A DNA stretch of 64,000 nt from an uncultured Pelagibacteraceae bacterium (lineage in GTDB: Bacteria > Pseudomonadota > Alphaproteobacteria > Pelagibacterales > Pelagibacteraceae). The first letter of the stretch is position 1. Each line of letters begins with the position of its first letter. The DNA lies in the NCBI GenBank assembly GCA_902601235.1, contig CACKMG010000002.1:49757-113756 (forward strand). Reading direction: 5' to 3'. The notes below the pieces were generated by a model. It was not told the DNA's origin. It saw nothing but the letters and a program-made list of their open reading frames with translations, and did not search any database. Below, in pieces: positions 1-8,994 of this stretch. The position numbers and the translations under genes were made by a program.

Positions 1-182
1 CTTACTTCACCTGCCAATACAACTTTGTTAGTAGTTGTAAGTGTTTCACATGCAACTCTTGAAAAAGGATCTCCAGAGAGATAAGTATCAACAACCATAT
101 CAGAGATTCTATCAGATACTTTGTCAGGATGACCCTCGGAAACAGACTCACTAGTAAAAAGAAAATTTTTTAAATTACTCAT
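1..182 (-). CDS. metK: S-adenosylmethionine synthetase, N-terminal part (cut by window edge)
   Basis: Makes S-adenosylmethionine from methionine and ATP in the cytoplasm. Only about the first 60 codons are present; the gene runs off the left edge. The visible N-terminus contains [20 protein letters not shown], the family's opening signature that carries the ATP-binding histidine. The ATG at 180-182 overlaps the end of the upstream lnt gene by 8 nt, so the gene is the distal member of the tsaB-to-metK run on this strand. That overlap leaves no leader, so no SAM riboswitch can sit immediately before it. Confidence 0.93.
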   Translation of the reverse strand, partial: MSNLKNFLFTSESVSEGHPDKVSDRISDMVVDTYLSGDPFSRVACETLTTTNKVVLAGEV

Positions 183-1719
183 TTTTGATCCTATTAAATG
201 AAAAAATTAAGAAAATATACAACAAAATTAATATTACAAATATTTTGTTTCCATAAAGAGAAAATATTGTCGGTTCTAGATATCTTCTATCTATTAAATC
301 AATAAAACCATCTTTTTCATAATCAATTTTTTTTTCAATCTCTCCTAAAGGATTTATAATTACAGTCATTCCATTGTTAGCAGATCTAATTACATATTTT
401 CCACTCTCTATTGCTCTAAAAATACTATGTGCTAAATGTTGTTTTGGTCCGATAGAAGATCCAAACCACCCATCTTCAGAAATGTTAAATATATAATCAT
501 AATTTAAATCTTGTGAAAGTTGTCCACTATAAATTATTTCATAACAAATAAGTGGCAAAAAGGAAAAATTTTGAAAATTTTTTTTTAGTTTAATTATTTT
601 TCTTTTCTCGCCTCGATGAAAAGATCCAAAATTATTTGTTATTGATCTTAGACCAAATTTTTGAAAAAAATTTTCAAAAGGTAAAAATTCACCAAATGGA
701 ACCAAATTTATTTTATAATAATTTTCAATCAAATTTAATTTGTTATCGACAACTGAAAATGAATTAAAATATTTATATTGTCTATTATTTAACAATCTAC
801 TTGTTGTTCCAAGACCAATTAAATGATTTTCTGTAAAATTTTTTTTAAATATGTCATTATATAAAATCAATTGATCTTGATATATGCCGGGTATAATTCC
901 CTCTGGCCATAAAAAAAATATTTTTTTTTCAGGCTCAGGAGCACTAATTTTTATTAATTCACTCAAAACCTCTTCAGTCTCTATATCTTCATAAAATCGA
1001 TCTAGACTTATGTTTGAACTTATAACTCTTATTATGTATGGATTTTTTTTCAATTCTTTACTCAAAAAATTTTTTTTATATTCATTCCCATAAGTTAAAA
1101 ATAAAATTGGAAGCAATAATAGAACACTCAACAATACAATTTCTTTTTTTGATTTTCTCAGAATATAAATTGCAGGTGCAGTAAAAAAAGTAATTACCAA
1201 AAGATTAAATGAATAAGTTCCAATAATTGAGAGAAAACTTAGAAAATTAATATTTTCTGAAAAACTATAAACTATCAAATTCCACGGGAAACCGGTTAAT
1301 ATATTTCCTCTTAAATATTCTATTAATCCAAATAGAAGTGAAAAAAGAAAAAAAGAACTTATTATATTTTTAAAATTAAAAATATAAAAAATTAAAGTAA
1401 CAATTCCATAAAATAAAGATAAAAAAGCAGGAATCAAAAAAATAGCAATTGGTATCAAAAAATTAAAATCTTGTTCAAACGTTAGAGAAATTGTTATCCA
1501 ATATATGTTTGATAAAAAATAACCAAAACCAAATAACCAGCCATAAAAAAAGAAAATTTTCTTTTGAAATTGAATATTCAGTTTTTTAAATAAGAAAATA
1601 AAAAATATGCTAAAAGTAAAAAAATTAATAAAAAAAAAGTTAAATGGTGGAAGACTTAAAGAGCTTAGCGCCCCTAATATTAACAATAAAAAAACTTCTA
1701 TTATAATTTTCTTTTTCAA
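175..1719 (-). CDS. lnt: Apolipoprotein N-acyltransferase
   Basis: Inner-membrane enzyme that adds the third acyl chain to diacylglyceryl lipoproteins. The first 210 or so residues are a series of hydrophobic segments, followed by a periplasmic carbon-nitrogen hydrolase domain and a last membrane helix. The catalytic triad is visible as Glu273 (WPEG), Lys336 (ENYYK) and Cys392 (LICYE), close to the E. coli 267/335/387 positions, and the NISEDGWFG...SANNG segment is conserved. At 514 aa the length is normal. The start is TTG at 1717-1719, overlapping the ybeY stop as TTGA, which suggests translational coupling. Confidence 0.94.
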   Translation of the reverse strand: MKKKIIIEVFLLLILGALSSLSLPPFNFFFINFFTFSIFFIFLFKKLNIQFQKKIFFFYGWLFGFGYFLSNIYWITISLTFEQDFNFLIPIAIFLIPAFLSLFYGIVTLIFYIFNFKNIISSFFLFSLLFGLIEYLRGNILTGFPWNLIVYSFSENINFLSFLSIIGTYSFNLLVITFFTAPAIYILRKSKKEIVLLSVLLLLPILFLTYGNEYKKNFLSKELKKNPYIIRVISSNISLDRFYEDIETEEVLSELIKISAPEPEKKIFFLWPEGIIPGIYQDQLILYNDIFKKNFTENHLIGLGTTSRLLNNRQYKYFNSFSVVDNKLNLIENYYKINLVPFGEFLPFENFFQKFGLRSITNNFGSFHRGEKRKIIKLKKNFQNFSFLPLICYEIIYSGQLSQDLNYDYIFNISEDGWFGSSIGPKQHLAHSIFRAIESGKYVIRSANNGMTVIINPLGEIEKKIDYEKDGFIDLIDRRYLEPTIFSLYGNKIFVILILLYIFLIFSFNRIKNE

Positions 1720-2183
1720 TTTAATTTTATAAATTTATGAACTGACTCATATATTTTTTGCTCTTCTTTAAGCATCTTTAAATAATCTTTTTTTCTTATA
1801 TGATCGAAATTCAGTAGATGTAAAAAACCATGTATAAAAATTTTGACTAGTTTTTCTTTGAATTCATATAAACTTAAATTTTTAGGTTTATTTATATAAT
1901 TAATACTTATTATAATATCTCCTAAGTAAATTTCTTTTATTGCTTTAGATTTTTGATGAAATGGAAATGATAAAATATCAGTATGTTTGTTTATATTTCT
2001 AAATTTTTTATTTAATTTTTTAATATTTTCATTATTAGAAAGTAACAAGGTAATGAGTATTTTTTTTTGTTTAAATTGAAATTTTTTTGGAAAAAATTTA
2101 CAAAGGTTGTTAAAAAAAAATTCTTTTTTTTTTAATTTTTTTGACCAGGTTTTACCCTCTGTGAGAACATTAACTTTTATCAT
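1716..2183 (-). CDS. ybeY: Endoribonuclease YbeY (rRNA maturation factor)
   Basis: Zinc-dependent RNase that acts in 16S rRNA 3'-end maturation and ribosome quality control. The metal site HGFLHLLNFDH is present (His118, His122, His128 of 155 aa). I choose ATG 2181-2183 rather than the longer reading frame to 2249, because the added 22 residues would lie inside phoH and do not resemble the family. The chosen start still overlaps phoH by 14 nt. The phoH-ybeY-(corC)-lnt order is common in alphaproteobacteria; here corC is absent. Confidence 0.9.
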   Translation of the reverse strand: MIKVNVLTEGKTWSKKLKKKEFFFNNLCKFFPKKFQFKQKKILITLLLSNNENIKKLNKKFRNINKHTDILSFPFHQKSKAIKEIYLGDIIISINYINKPKNLSLYEFKEKLVKIFIHGFLHLLNFDHIRKKDYLKMLKEEQKIYESVHKFIKLN

Positions 2184-3174
2184 TATTGTTAGAATATGCT
2201 TTAACAATTTTGGAAACCAAAGGATGTCTAACAACATCAGAATGATCAAAATCTACAACTGAAATTTCATTTAAATGAAATAATAATTTCTTTGATCTTT
2301 CTAGGCCTGAGGCTTGTTTGTTGGGTAAATCAATTTGAGAGGGATCACCATTTACTATAATTTTTGAATTTTCTCCAATTCTAGTTAAAAACATTTTAAT
2401 TTGAGTATCAGTAGCATTTTGAGCCTCGTCTAAAATTGCAAAAGAATTTTTTAAAGTCCTTCCTCTCATAAATGCTAGAGGAGCTATCTCTATATCTCCG
2501 ATTTCAATCATTCTTTGAATTTTTTCAAAATGGAATAAATCATATAAAGAATCGTACAAAGGTCTTAAGTATGGATCGACTTTTTCTTTCATATCACCTG
2601 GTAAAAAACCAAGTCTCTCACCTGCTTCAACTGCAGGGCGGGATAAAATTATTCTTTCAATTTTTTTTTCTAATAACATAGTTAAACCAACAGCAACTGC
2701 TAAAAATGTTTTACCTGTTCCAGCTGGACCAGCAGAAATTATAATATCTTTTTCCCTTAATGCTCTAACGTATTCTTTTTGCTTTTCTGATCTTGGAATT
2801 ATTGATTTTTTTGGGGTCTTAATTATATCGGTTACATTTGAATTTTTTACTTTTTCATTAATCATAAACTGATCGACCGAAGATAAAATATCTTTGTTTT
2901 CAATGCTGCCATTATTTATAAATTGATTAACTAAAAATTGAATTGCATTTTTAACTAATTCATTTTTTTCCTGTGAAGATTTTATCAAAATTGAGTTTCC
3001 TCTTGAATATAAACTAGCACCAGTAATTTTTTCTAAATCTTTCAAATTTTTATTAAATTCTCCAGCGACACCCATTAACAAATCGTTGCTATTAAAGATA
3101 ACACTTAAAGTGTTATTATCGGAATAAACAATTTTAAGAGAAGATTGTATATTTTTTTTTATTGAATTTTTCAA
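2170..3174 (-). CDS. ybeZ: PhoH-like ATPase (YbeZ type)
   Basis: Cytoplasmic P-loop ATPase linked to RNA metabolism, usually encoded next to ybeY. An N-terminal region of about 120 residues with a KH-like look precedes the PhoH domain. Walker A is GPAGTGKT at residues 149-156 and Walker B is ILDEAQN near residue 249. At 334 aa it has the usual length. The first codon is TTG at 3172-3174, directly after the miaB stop. The next in-frame ATG lies about 33 codons further in and would remove conserved N-terminal sequence. Exact biochemical role in this family is not settled. Confidence 0.88.
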   Translation of the reverse strand: MKNSIKKNIQSSLKIVYSDNNTLSVIFNSNDLLMGVAGEFNKNLKDLEKITGASLYSRGNSILIKSSQEKNELVKNAIQFLVNQFINNGSIENKDILSSVDQFMINEKVKNSNVTDIIKTPKKSIIPRSEKQKEYVRALREKDIIISAGPAGTGKTFLAVAVGLTMLLEKKIERIILSRPAVEAGERLGFLPGDMKEKVDPYLRPLYDSLYDLFHFEKIQRMIEIGDIEIAPLAFMRGRTLKNSFAILDEAQNATDTQIKMFLTRIGENSKIIVNGDPSQIDLPNKQASGLERSKKLLFHLNEISVVDFDHSDVVRHPLVSKIVKAYSNNNDKS

Positions 3175-3176
3175 AT

Positions 3177-4505
3177 TTATGCTACTTTTAATTTAGATTT
3201 ATGAACTTTCTTTCCAAATAACGTATTTTGATTACTACTAATAATCTTTATACTAATAATTTTTCCAACATCTTCATCATTAGCATCAAAAATAGTTGAA
3301 GTCATATATTCAGTTCTTCCAAAAAATTTATTATCTTTTTTATTTTTATTTTCTACCAAAACATCTACGATTTTATTCTCTAAAGATTTATTCATGTTTA
3401 TTTGATTATTAAATAATGCTTTTTGAATAATTTGAAGTCTTTTTAGAGATATTTTATTATCAATAGTTTTCAACTTTGAAGCTATTGTACCAGGCCTTGG
3501 ACTAAAGATAAACGAAAATGAATTAACAAATCTTAATTTTTTGATTAATTCTAATGTTCTATTAAAATCATTTTCATCCTCTCCTGGATAAGCAATAATG
3601 AAATCGCTCGAAAATTTAATCATTGGATTAATATTTACAAGTTTTTTATAAATATTTAAATAATCCTGAATATTATGATTCCTATTCATTAATTTGAGCA
3701 TTTTATTAGAGCCACTTTGTAAAGGTAAATGAACTAAAGGCATTAATTTTTTTGAAATTCCATAAACATCTATTAATTCATCTGTCATGTCCTTCGGATG
3801 CGAGGTTGTATATCTTATTCTTTTGATTTCATTAATCTTTTCTATTTCAAGTATTAAATCTGACAATTTATAATTTTCATAGTTATATGCATTTACATTT
3901 TGTCCTAATAAAGTAATTTCTTTGACTCCATTTTTTGCTAGTATTTTTGCCTCTTTTATAATTTCATCAAATGATCTTGAGTATTCAGGTCCTCTTGTAT
4001 ATGGAACAACACAAAAATGACAAAACTTATCGCATCCTTCTTGAATAGTTAAAAATGAAGAAACTTTACTTGAGGAATTTTCAAACTTATTCAAATAATC
4101 AAATTTTAAATTAGCTTCAAATTCTGTCTCATCTATTTTTTTTTGTTTTTCCAAAAACTCCTCTATCTTGTAATTAATATTATGGTATGACTGAGGTCCT
4201 ATTACTATATCTATATAAGGTTCCCTTTTTAACATTTGCTCGTTTTCTGCTTGAGCAACACATCCCGCAACAATTACTAATGGTTTCTTTTTTGACTTAA
4301 AAGTTTGCTTCACCCTGCCAATTTCGTGATAAACTTTTTCTTTTGCTTTATCTCTTATATGGCAAGTATTTAATAAATAACAATTTGCATCATCTATAAT
4401 ATTTGTTTTTTTAAATCCAATTTCTTTAACAGTGTCAAATATACGATTTGAGTCGTATTCATTCATTTGACAACCAAATGTTTTAATAAAAATTTTTTTA
4501 CTCAT
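3177..4505 (-). CDS. miaB: tRNA-2-methylthio-N6-dimethylallyladenosine synthase
   Basis: Radical-SAM methylthiotransferase that adds a methylthio group to A37 of tRNAs reading codons starting with U. The N-terminal MTTase domain shows three cysteines (FGCQMN near residue 12, LNTCHIRD and AGCVAQ), followed by the radical-SAM triad GCDKFCHFC near 160-167 and a TRAM-like C-terminus. At 442 aa it is complete. The ATG start at 4503-4505 overlaps the regulator upstream by 8 nt, so both are probably in one transcript. Confidence 0.95.
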   Translation of the reverse strand: MSKKIFIKTFGCQMNEYDSNRIFDTVKEIGFKKTNIIDDANCYLLNTCHIRDKAKEKVYHEIGRVKQTFKSKKKPLVIVAGCVAQAENEQMLKREPYIDIVIGPQSYHNINYKIEEFLEKQKKIDETEFEANLKFDYLNKFENSSSKVSSFLTIQEGCDKFCHFCVVPYTRGPEYSRSFDEIIKEAKILAKNGVKEITLLGQNVNAYNYENYKLSDLILEIEKINEIKRIRYTTSHPKDMTDELIDVYGISKKLMPLVHLPLQSGSNKMLKLMNRNHNIQDYLNIYKKLVNINPMIKFSSDFIIAYPGEDENDFNRTLELIKKLRFVNSFSFIFSPRPGTIASKLKTIDNKISLKRLQIIQKALFNNQINMNKSLENKIVDVLVENKNKKDNKFFGRTEYMTSTIFDANDEDVGKIISIKIISSNQNTLFGKKVHKSKLKVA

Positions 4506-4917
4506 CTTTTGAATTTAATTTAACGCCATATAATTCTAGCTTATGATCAACAAGTTTGTATCCATGTTTTTCTGCAACTTTTTTTTGTAATTTTTCAATC
4601 TCTTCATCAACAAATTCAATAATTTCACCTGTTTTCACATCAATTAAATGATCGTGATGACCTTCGTTTAATTCCTCATATCTAGCTTTGCCACCTTTAA
4701 ATTCATGTTTAGTTAAAATTCCTGACTCCTCAAAAAGTTTTACTGTTCTATAAACAGTAGCGATACTAATTTTAGGATCTACTTTAGATACTCTCATATA
4801 AAGCTCATCTACATTGGGATGATCCGTGGATTCTGACATAATTTTAGCAATTATTTTTCTTTGATCTGTAAGCTTAACACCCTTAGATAAGCATTTTTGT
4901 TCTATTGTTTCTGACAT
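4498..4917 (-). CDS. mur: Fur-family metal-responsive repressor, Mur/alphaproteobacterial type
   Basis: Dimeric winged-helix metalloregulator of 139 aa. The DNA-binding helix region (SIATVYRTVKLFEESGI) and the metal-binding histidines (GHHDHL) are clear. The CxxC structural zinc pair that follows the HHDH motif in classical Fur is replaced by IDVKTG, and I see no C-terminal cysteine pair. This is typical of alphaproteobacterial Fur/Mur proteins that respond mainly to manganese. The exact effector metal is inferred. It lies between tsaB and miaB, where alphaproteobacteria often place this regulator. Confidence 0.85.
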   Translation of the reverse strand: MSETIEQKCLSKGVKLTDQRKIIAKIMSESTDHPNVDELYMRVSKVDPKISIATVYRTVKLFEESGILTKHEFKGGKARYEELNEGHHDHLIDVKTGEIIEFVDEEIEKLQKKVAEKHGYKLVDHKLELYGVKLNSKDE

Positions 4918-4925
4918 AATTAATT

Positions 4926-5312
4926 TTAACTCATATAAATGGGGTTAATCAAATTTTTTTTCACCTTAAATTTTTCGCATAATTGAGGAATAATTTCATA
5001 TTTAACTTCGTTTTCTCCATTAAAATCTTTAAAACTAAAACAAAAATAATTAATTTTATTTGCTAAATGAATTGCTTTTACTACAGATAAAGAATTTCTT
5101 ATTCCTGCAAAACTACCAGGGCCTCTATTTACGTATATTTCAGAAATTTTTTTTAAATCCAAATTTTTAGAAACTAAAAATTCATTAATTAATAATATCA
5201 ATTTTTCATAATTAGTTTTACTATTTTGATAGGAAATATTATAACTAGAGTTGTTATCAATGATCATTAAAAATATTTTCTCTCTTGCAGCATCTAAAAT
5301 TAGTTTTGTCAT
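4926..5312 (-). CDS. tsaB: TsaB-like tRNA threonylcarbamoyladenosine biosynthesis protein, short form
   Basis: TsaB is the non-catalytic partner of TsaD in making t6A37 of tRNA. The N-terminal fold is recognisable (MTKLILDAAREK, then VNRGPGSFAGIRNSLSVVKAIHLA near residues 62-85). The product is only 128 aa, whereas most TsaB proteins are about 200-230 aa, so the C-terminal actin-like lobe is missing or reduced to a short tail. I use ATG 5310-5312; the longer frame to 5363 adds residues unlike the family. Its start overlaps the opposite-strand deacetylase. The rimI gene that often sits beside it is absent. Confidence 0.8.
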   Translation of the reverse strand: MTKLILDAAREKIFLMIIDNNSSYNISYQNSKTNYEKLILLINEFLVSKNLDLKKISEIYVNRGPGSFAGIRNSLSVVKAIHLANKINYFCFSFKDFNGENEVKYEIIPQLCEKFKVKKNLINPIYMS

Positions 5313-6324
5313 TATAATATTAATTTTTATATCTAATTCTAATTCAGAAGAAAATAATATCAAATACTATTCAAATGATAATGGAATTTTATCATTAATG
5401 TATCATCGATTTAATGAAAATAAATATCCATCAACAAATATTAAAATGGATATCTTTATAGAACATTTAAAAATTATAAAGGAGAATGGATATAATTTTT
5501 ATGATCCAAGACTATTTGTTAATGAATTTGATGAACCAAAAAATGAAAAAAAAATTTTAATCACTATTGATGATGGATTTAAATCTTTTTATACTGAGGC
5601 TTGGCCATATTTAAAATCGAATAAAATTCCATTTATCCTTTTTGTATCAACAGAACCAGTTGGTAGAATTGGATATATGAATTGGGATCAAATTAAAGAA
5701 ATTGAACAATCTGAATTTGGATATATTGGCCATCATTCACATACTCACGAGTATCTCATTGACATGAATGAAGAAGATTTTATTAATGATATAGAAACTG
5801 CAACTCAAATTTTTAAAGATAACTTGGGATATGTTCCATCAATATTTTCGTATCCTTTTGGTGAGTATTCGCTATTTATGAAAAAATATATTTCTGAAAA
5901 TTTTAAAATTGGTTTCGGTCAACATTCAGGGGTTATTGATATAAACAAAGATAAGTTTGAATTGCCAAGATTTCCAATTAATGAAAAATATGGAGATTTA
6001 AAACGATTTAAATCTTTAATTAATTATAATCCTTTAGAGTATAAAAATTTAAAACCTGAGGAAAAAAAAATAAATGATTATGAAAATCCTCCTAAGTTGA
6101 AAATTGAATTTTTTAATGAACAAAAAAATATTGAAAATATTACCTGCTACTCAAATGATGGGGGAAATTGGAAAAAATCAAATTTAAATTTCCAAAACAA
6201 AACTCTAACGATCAATTTTGAGGAGAAATTTTTACCTAGAAGGGGTAGAATTAATTGTTCATTAAATGATAATGGAAAATGGCGATGGTTTGGGACTCAA
6301 TTTACTATTATCAAAAAAAATTAA
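5260..6324 (+). CDS. Polysaccharide deacetylase family (NodB/CE4) exported protein
   Basis: Predicted metal-dependent deacetylase of N-acetylated cell-wall or exopolysaccharide sugars. The NodB motifs are visible: TIDDG near residue 100 (catalytic Asp plus metal Asp) and GHHSHTH (metal histidines) near 155. The N-terminus looks like a signal peptide or anchor with hydrophobic FVIIILIFI before SNSNSEEN. About 100 C-terminal residues form an extra region without a family I recognise. The ATG at 5260 overlaps the N-terminus of divergent tsaB by 53 nt, so the real start may be slightly downstream at a non-ATG codon. The 3' end overlaps the convergent Bax-like gene by 4 nt. Confidence 0.82.
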   Translation: MIIKNIFSLAASKISFVIIILIFISNSNSEENNIKYYSNDNGILSLMYHRFNENKYPSTNIKMDIFIEHLKIIKENGYNFYDPRLFVNEFDEPKNEKKILITIDDGFKSFYTEAWPYLKSNKIPFILFVSTEPVGRIGYMNWDQIKEIEQSEFGYIGHHSHTHEYLIDMNEEDFINDIETATQIFKDNLGYVPSIFSYPFGEYSLFMKKYISENFKIGFGQHSGVIDINKDKFELPRFPINEKYGDLKRFKSLINYNPLEYKNLKPEEKKINDYENPPKLKIEFFNEQKNIENITCYSNDGGNWKKSNLNFQNKTLTINFEEKFLPRRGRINCSLNDNGKWRWFGTQFTIIKKN

Positions 6325-7394
6325 ATCAAACTTTCTAATTCTATACTTGAAGGTAGCAATTTTGCATCGTCAAAATCTTTTAAATTATTCTGTTTAATAA
6401 TTTGTTGTAAAACCTCTACATATTTTTCACCAGTCTCTGCGTAGGTATTTAAAAATTTTGATAATATAAGACTATCTAAAGATTTTCCTGCATCCCTAAA
6501 CTGTGCTCTAGCTTGTCTAAAACCTTTATAAGAAGAATGAGTATTCAAATTTCTTTGATAAGCTCTTACCGAAGCTTGTAATACGTTAAACCTCATTACT
6601 TTGTGACCTGTGTTCTTATCAGAGTCTTTTGGTTTTAAACCTTCTCCTGACCATGTCCATTGTCCGAATAATGCATTTCCTTCAAGAGCAAATCTAGATG
6701 TTCCCCATCCTGTTTCTTTTGCGGCTTGAGCAATAGCTAATGAAACCGGTATTTCATCCATTCTTATTTTTAAAATTGATAAATCTTTAGACAAAACACC
6801 ATATTGTTTATATTTCTTATCAAGCCATTTTTTTTCTATTTTCGTATTATTACTTTTATTGATTATGCTAAAAAGTCTTTTTCTATCCAATCTTATATTA
6901 TTATTTTCCTGTAAAACTAAAGGTAAAACTATTTGGATAAAAAATTCCTTTCTTTTTTTTGTATTTTCAATTTTTTTAATTTCATTTGGTAATAAAGTTA
7001 ATGCCACAGGTTTTACTAATTTTTTTTCTCTTACATCACTTAAGGTATAATTTGTATCCTCAAATAATTGTTTTATAGTAGATGCATTAAGTCTAACTGT
7101 ATCTGTATCCAAATCATTCAAACTAAAAATGTCAACTAAAAGGTCTTTTTCATCTAAAATTTGATTATCATCGTTAATATTATTTTCTTTATTTAATGTA
7201 TAGGCAAGAACGGCTTTTGAATTATTTTGAAATTCGTTATTGCTTTTATCAACTGAATTAATGATTGCTGGTGAAATATAAAATAATGTTACTATTACAA
7301 TTGAACTTACAAAAACTCTTGGTAGTGAACCTATTCCTTTTTTATCAAAAAATTTAAATAATCTTAAATTAGAAAAAAAAAGTTTTTTTTTCAT
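6321..7394 (-). CDS. Bax-like protein with glucosaminidase domain, membrane anchored
   Basis: Probable peptidoglycan N-acetylglucosaminidase of the Bax type. One transmembrane helix lies near residues 27-47 (SSIVIVTLFYISPAI), a linker region follows, and the glucosaminidase domain takes up roughly residues 200-335, with AIAQAAKETGWGTSRF and GNALFGQWTWSG as the family signatures including the catalytic glutamate. At 357 aa it is complete. Topology suggests a short cytoplasmic tail and a periplasmic enzyme. It is convergent with the deacetylase and lies 3 nt downstream of the NfuA-like gene. Confidence 0.83.
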   Translation of the reverse strand: MKKKLFFSNLRLFKFFDKKGIGSLPRVFVSSIVIVTLFYISPAIINSVDKSNNEFQNNSKAVLAYTLNKENNINDDNQILDEKDLLVDIFSLNDLDTDTVRLNASTIKQLFEDTNYTLSDVREKKLVKPVALTLLPNEIKKIENTKKRKEFFIQIVLPLVLQENNNIRLDRKRLFSIINKSNNTKIEKKWLDKKYKQYGVLSKDLSILKIRMDEIPVSLAIAQAAKETGWGTSRFALEGNALFGQWTWSGEGLKPKDSDKNTGHKVMRFNVLQASVRAYQRNLNTHSSYKGFRQARAQFRDAGKSLDSLILSKFLNTYAETGEKYVEVLQQIIKQNNLKDFDDAKLLPSSIELESLI

Positions 7395-7397
7395 AAA

Positions 7398-7937
7398 CTA
7401 AATTGCTTCTACTTTTTGCACTTCAGGTATGTAGTGACATAAAAGATTCTGCACTCCTTGTTTTAGGGTCATTGTTGAACTTGGGCAACCTGAGCAACTG
7501 CCTTGAAGTTGAACTCTAACAATTCCATTCTTAAATTCCTTAAATTTGATATCTCCACCATCTTTAGCTACAGCAGGCCTTATTTTATCATCTAGAATCT
7601 TAATAATTTTGTTCTCTATCTCTGAATAATCTTTATTTTCCTCCTTTAAACTTTTATTAATAACATAATCATTACCATTAGAATAAAAATCATTAATTAG
7701 AGAAATAACAATATGCTTAATCTCTTCCCATGAAATATGATCATATTTGTTTACTGATATAAAATCTTTTCCCAAAAAGATTCCTTCAACACCATTTACT
7801 GATAATAAATTTCTTATTAAATCATTTTTTGTTTCATCTTTAGAATTAATTTCAATAGATCCTATATTTGAAACAGTTTTTCCAGGCAAAAACTTTAATG
7901 AATTAGGATTTGGTGTAATTTCTGTTTGAATGAACAT
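7398..7937 (-). CDS. nfuA: NifU-like iron-sulfur cluster scaffold/carrier (Nfu type)
   Basis: Carries and delivers [4Fe-4S] clusters to target enzymes. Residues 1-85 match the Nfu N-terminal domain (IQTEITPNPNSLKFLPG) and about 105-178 the NifU C-terminal domain, with the cluster-binding CSGC pair in GSCSGCPSSTMTLKQGV. At 179 aa this is the alphaproteobacterial/mitochondrial NFU1 layout. The ATG is at 7935-7937. A 52-nt gap separates it from trpS; that gap holds a run of twelve A with AT-only inverted arms. Confidence 0.92.
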   Translation of the reverse strand: MFIQTEITPNPNSLKFLPGKTVSNIGSIEINSKDETKNDLIRNLLSVNGVEGIFLGKDFISVNKYDHISWEEIKHIVISLINDFYSNGNDYVINKSLKEENKDYSEIENKIIKILDDKIRPAVAKDGGDIKFKEFKNGIVRVQLQGSCSGCPSSTMTLKQGVQNLLCHYIPEVQKVEAI

Positions 7938-7989
7938 GATTTATATATAGTTTAAAAAAAAAAAATTTAAACTTGTAAAAAAGATTTTT

Positions 7990-8991
7990 TTAAAAACCTA
8001 TTATTTCATGAATTTTCTTAACCTTTTGAGATGCTATTTCTTGGGCTTTTTTGACTCCTTCAGAAAGAATTTGATCTAAATAATCGCTATCATCTAATAA
8101 TTTTCTAATTTCAAGTGAAATTGGATCAATTTTATCAACCATCAATTGTGATAAACTATTTTTAAAATCAGAGAAATTTTTTCCTGAAAAATTTTTAATT
8201 GTTTCTTCTAGTGAAGAATTATTTAAACTTGAATAAATTCCGATTAAATTTAATGCTTCTGGTCTTTTATTTAGTTCTTCAACATTAGATGGTAGTGGGA
8301 GAGAGTCTGTTTTGGCTTTTTTGATTTTATTAATTATTTGATCTTTTGTATCTGTTAAATTAATTCTACTTAAATCAGACTCATCTGACTTACTCATTTT
8401 TTTTAAACCATCTTTAAGACTCATTATTCTTGAAAATTCTTTTTGAATTAAAGGTTCTGGAATAACAAAAAAATCCTCTACTTCAAAATCATTATTAAAT
8501 TTTTGAGCAATATCTCTACAAAGTTCTAGATGTTGTTTTTGATCATCACCTACAGGCACATGAGTTGCATCATAAAGTAATATATCAGCTGCCATCAATA
8601 TAGGATAAGAATAAAGTCCAACGCTTGCTTTTTCTTTATCTTTTCCAGCCTTTTCCTTAAATTGCGTCATTCTATTTAGCCAACCCATTCTTGCAACACA
8701 ACTTAATATCCAAGCTATTTCAGAATGGGCAGTAACTTTAGATTGATTGAAGATTATACTTTTTGATGGATCAATACCACTTGCAATAAATGTAGCTACA
8801 GTTTCTCTAATATTATTTCTTAATTCTTTTGGATCTTGCTTTACAGTTATGGCATGTAAATCTACTACACAAAAAACACATTTATTTTGATTATCATTAT
8901 TTAACTCCACAAAGTTTTTTATTGCTCCTAAATAATTACCTAAATGCAAATTACCAGTAGGCTGAACTCCAGAAAAAATTTTTTTTACCAT
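7990..8991 (-). CDS. trpS: Tryptophanyl-tRNA synthetase
   Basis: Charges tRNA-Trp in the cytoplasm. Class I signatures are clear: [16 protein letters not shown] at residues 8-23 (HIGH equivalent LHLG) and KMSKS at 198-202. The dimer/Trp-site segment [19 protein letters not shown] is also conserved. At 333 aa it has the usual bacterial length. It lies 3 nt downstream of murJ, so it is very likely co-transcribed with it, an arrangement common in this group. Confidence 0.96.
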   Translation of the reverse strand: MVKKIFSGVQPTGNLHLGNYLGAIKNFVELNNDNQNKCVFCVVDLHAITVKQDPKELRNNIRETVATFIASGIDPSKSIIFNQSKVTAHSEIAWILSCVARMGWLNRMTQFKEKAGKDKEKASVGLYSYPILMAADILLYDATHVPVGDDQKQHLELCRDIAQKFNNDFEVEDFFVIPEPLIQKEFSRIMSLKDGLKKMSKSDESDLSRINLTDTKDQIINKIKKAKTDSLPLPSNVEELNKRPEALNLIGIYSSLNNSSLEETIKNFSGKNFSDFKNSLSQLMVDKIDPISLEIRKLLDDSDYLDQILSEGVKKAQEIASQKVKKIHEIIGF

Positions 8992-8994
8992 AAT

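Noticed and set aside
2184-2249. Longer start for ybeY
   Set aside because: The extra residues lie inside phoH and do not look like the YbeY N-terminus; the internal ATG at 2183 fits better.
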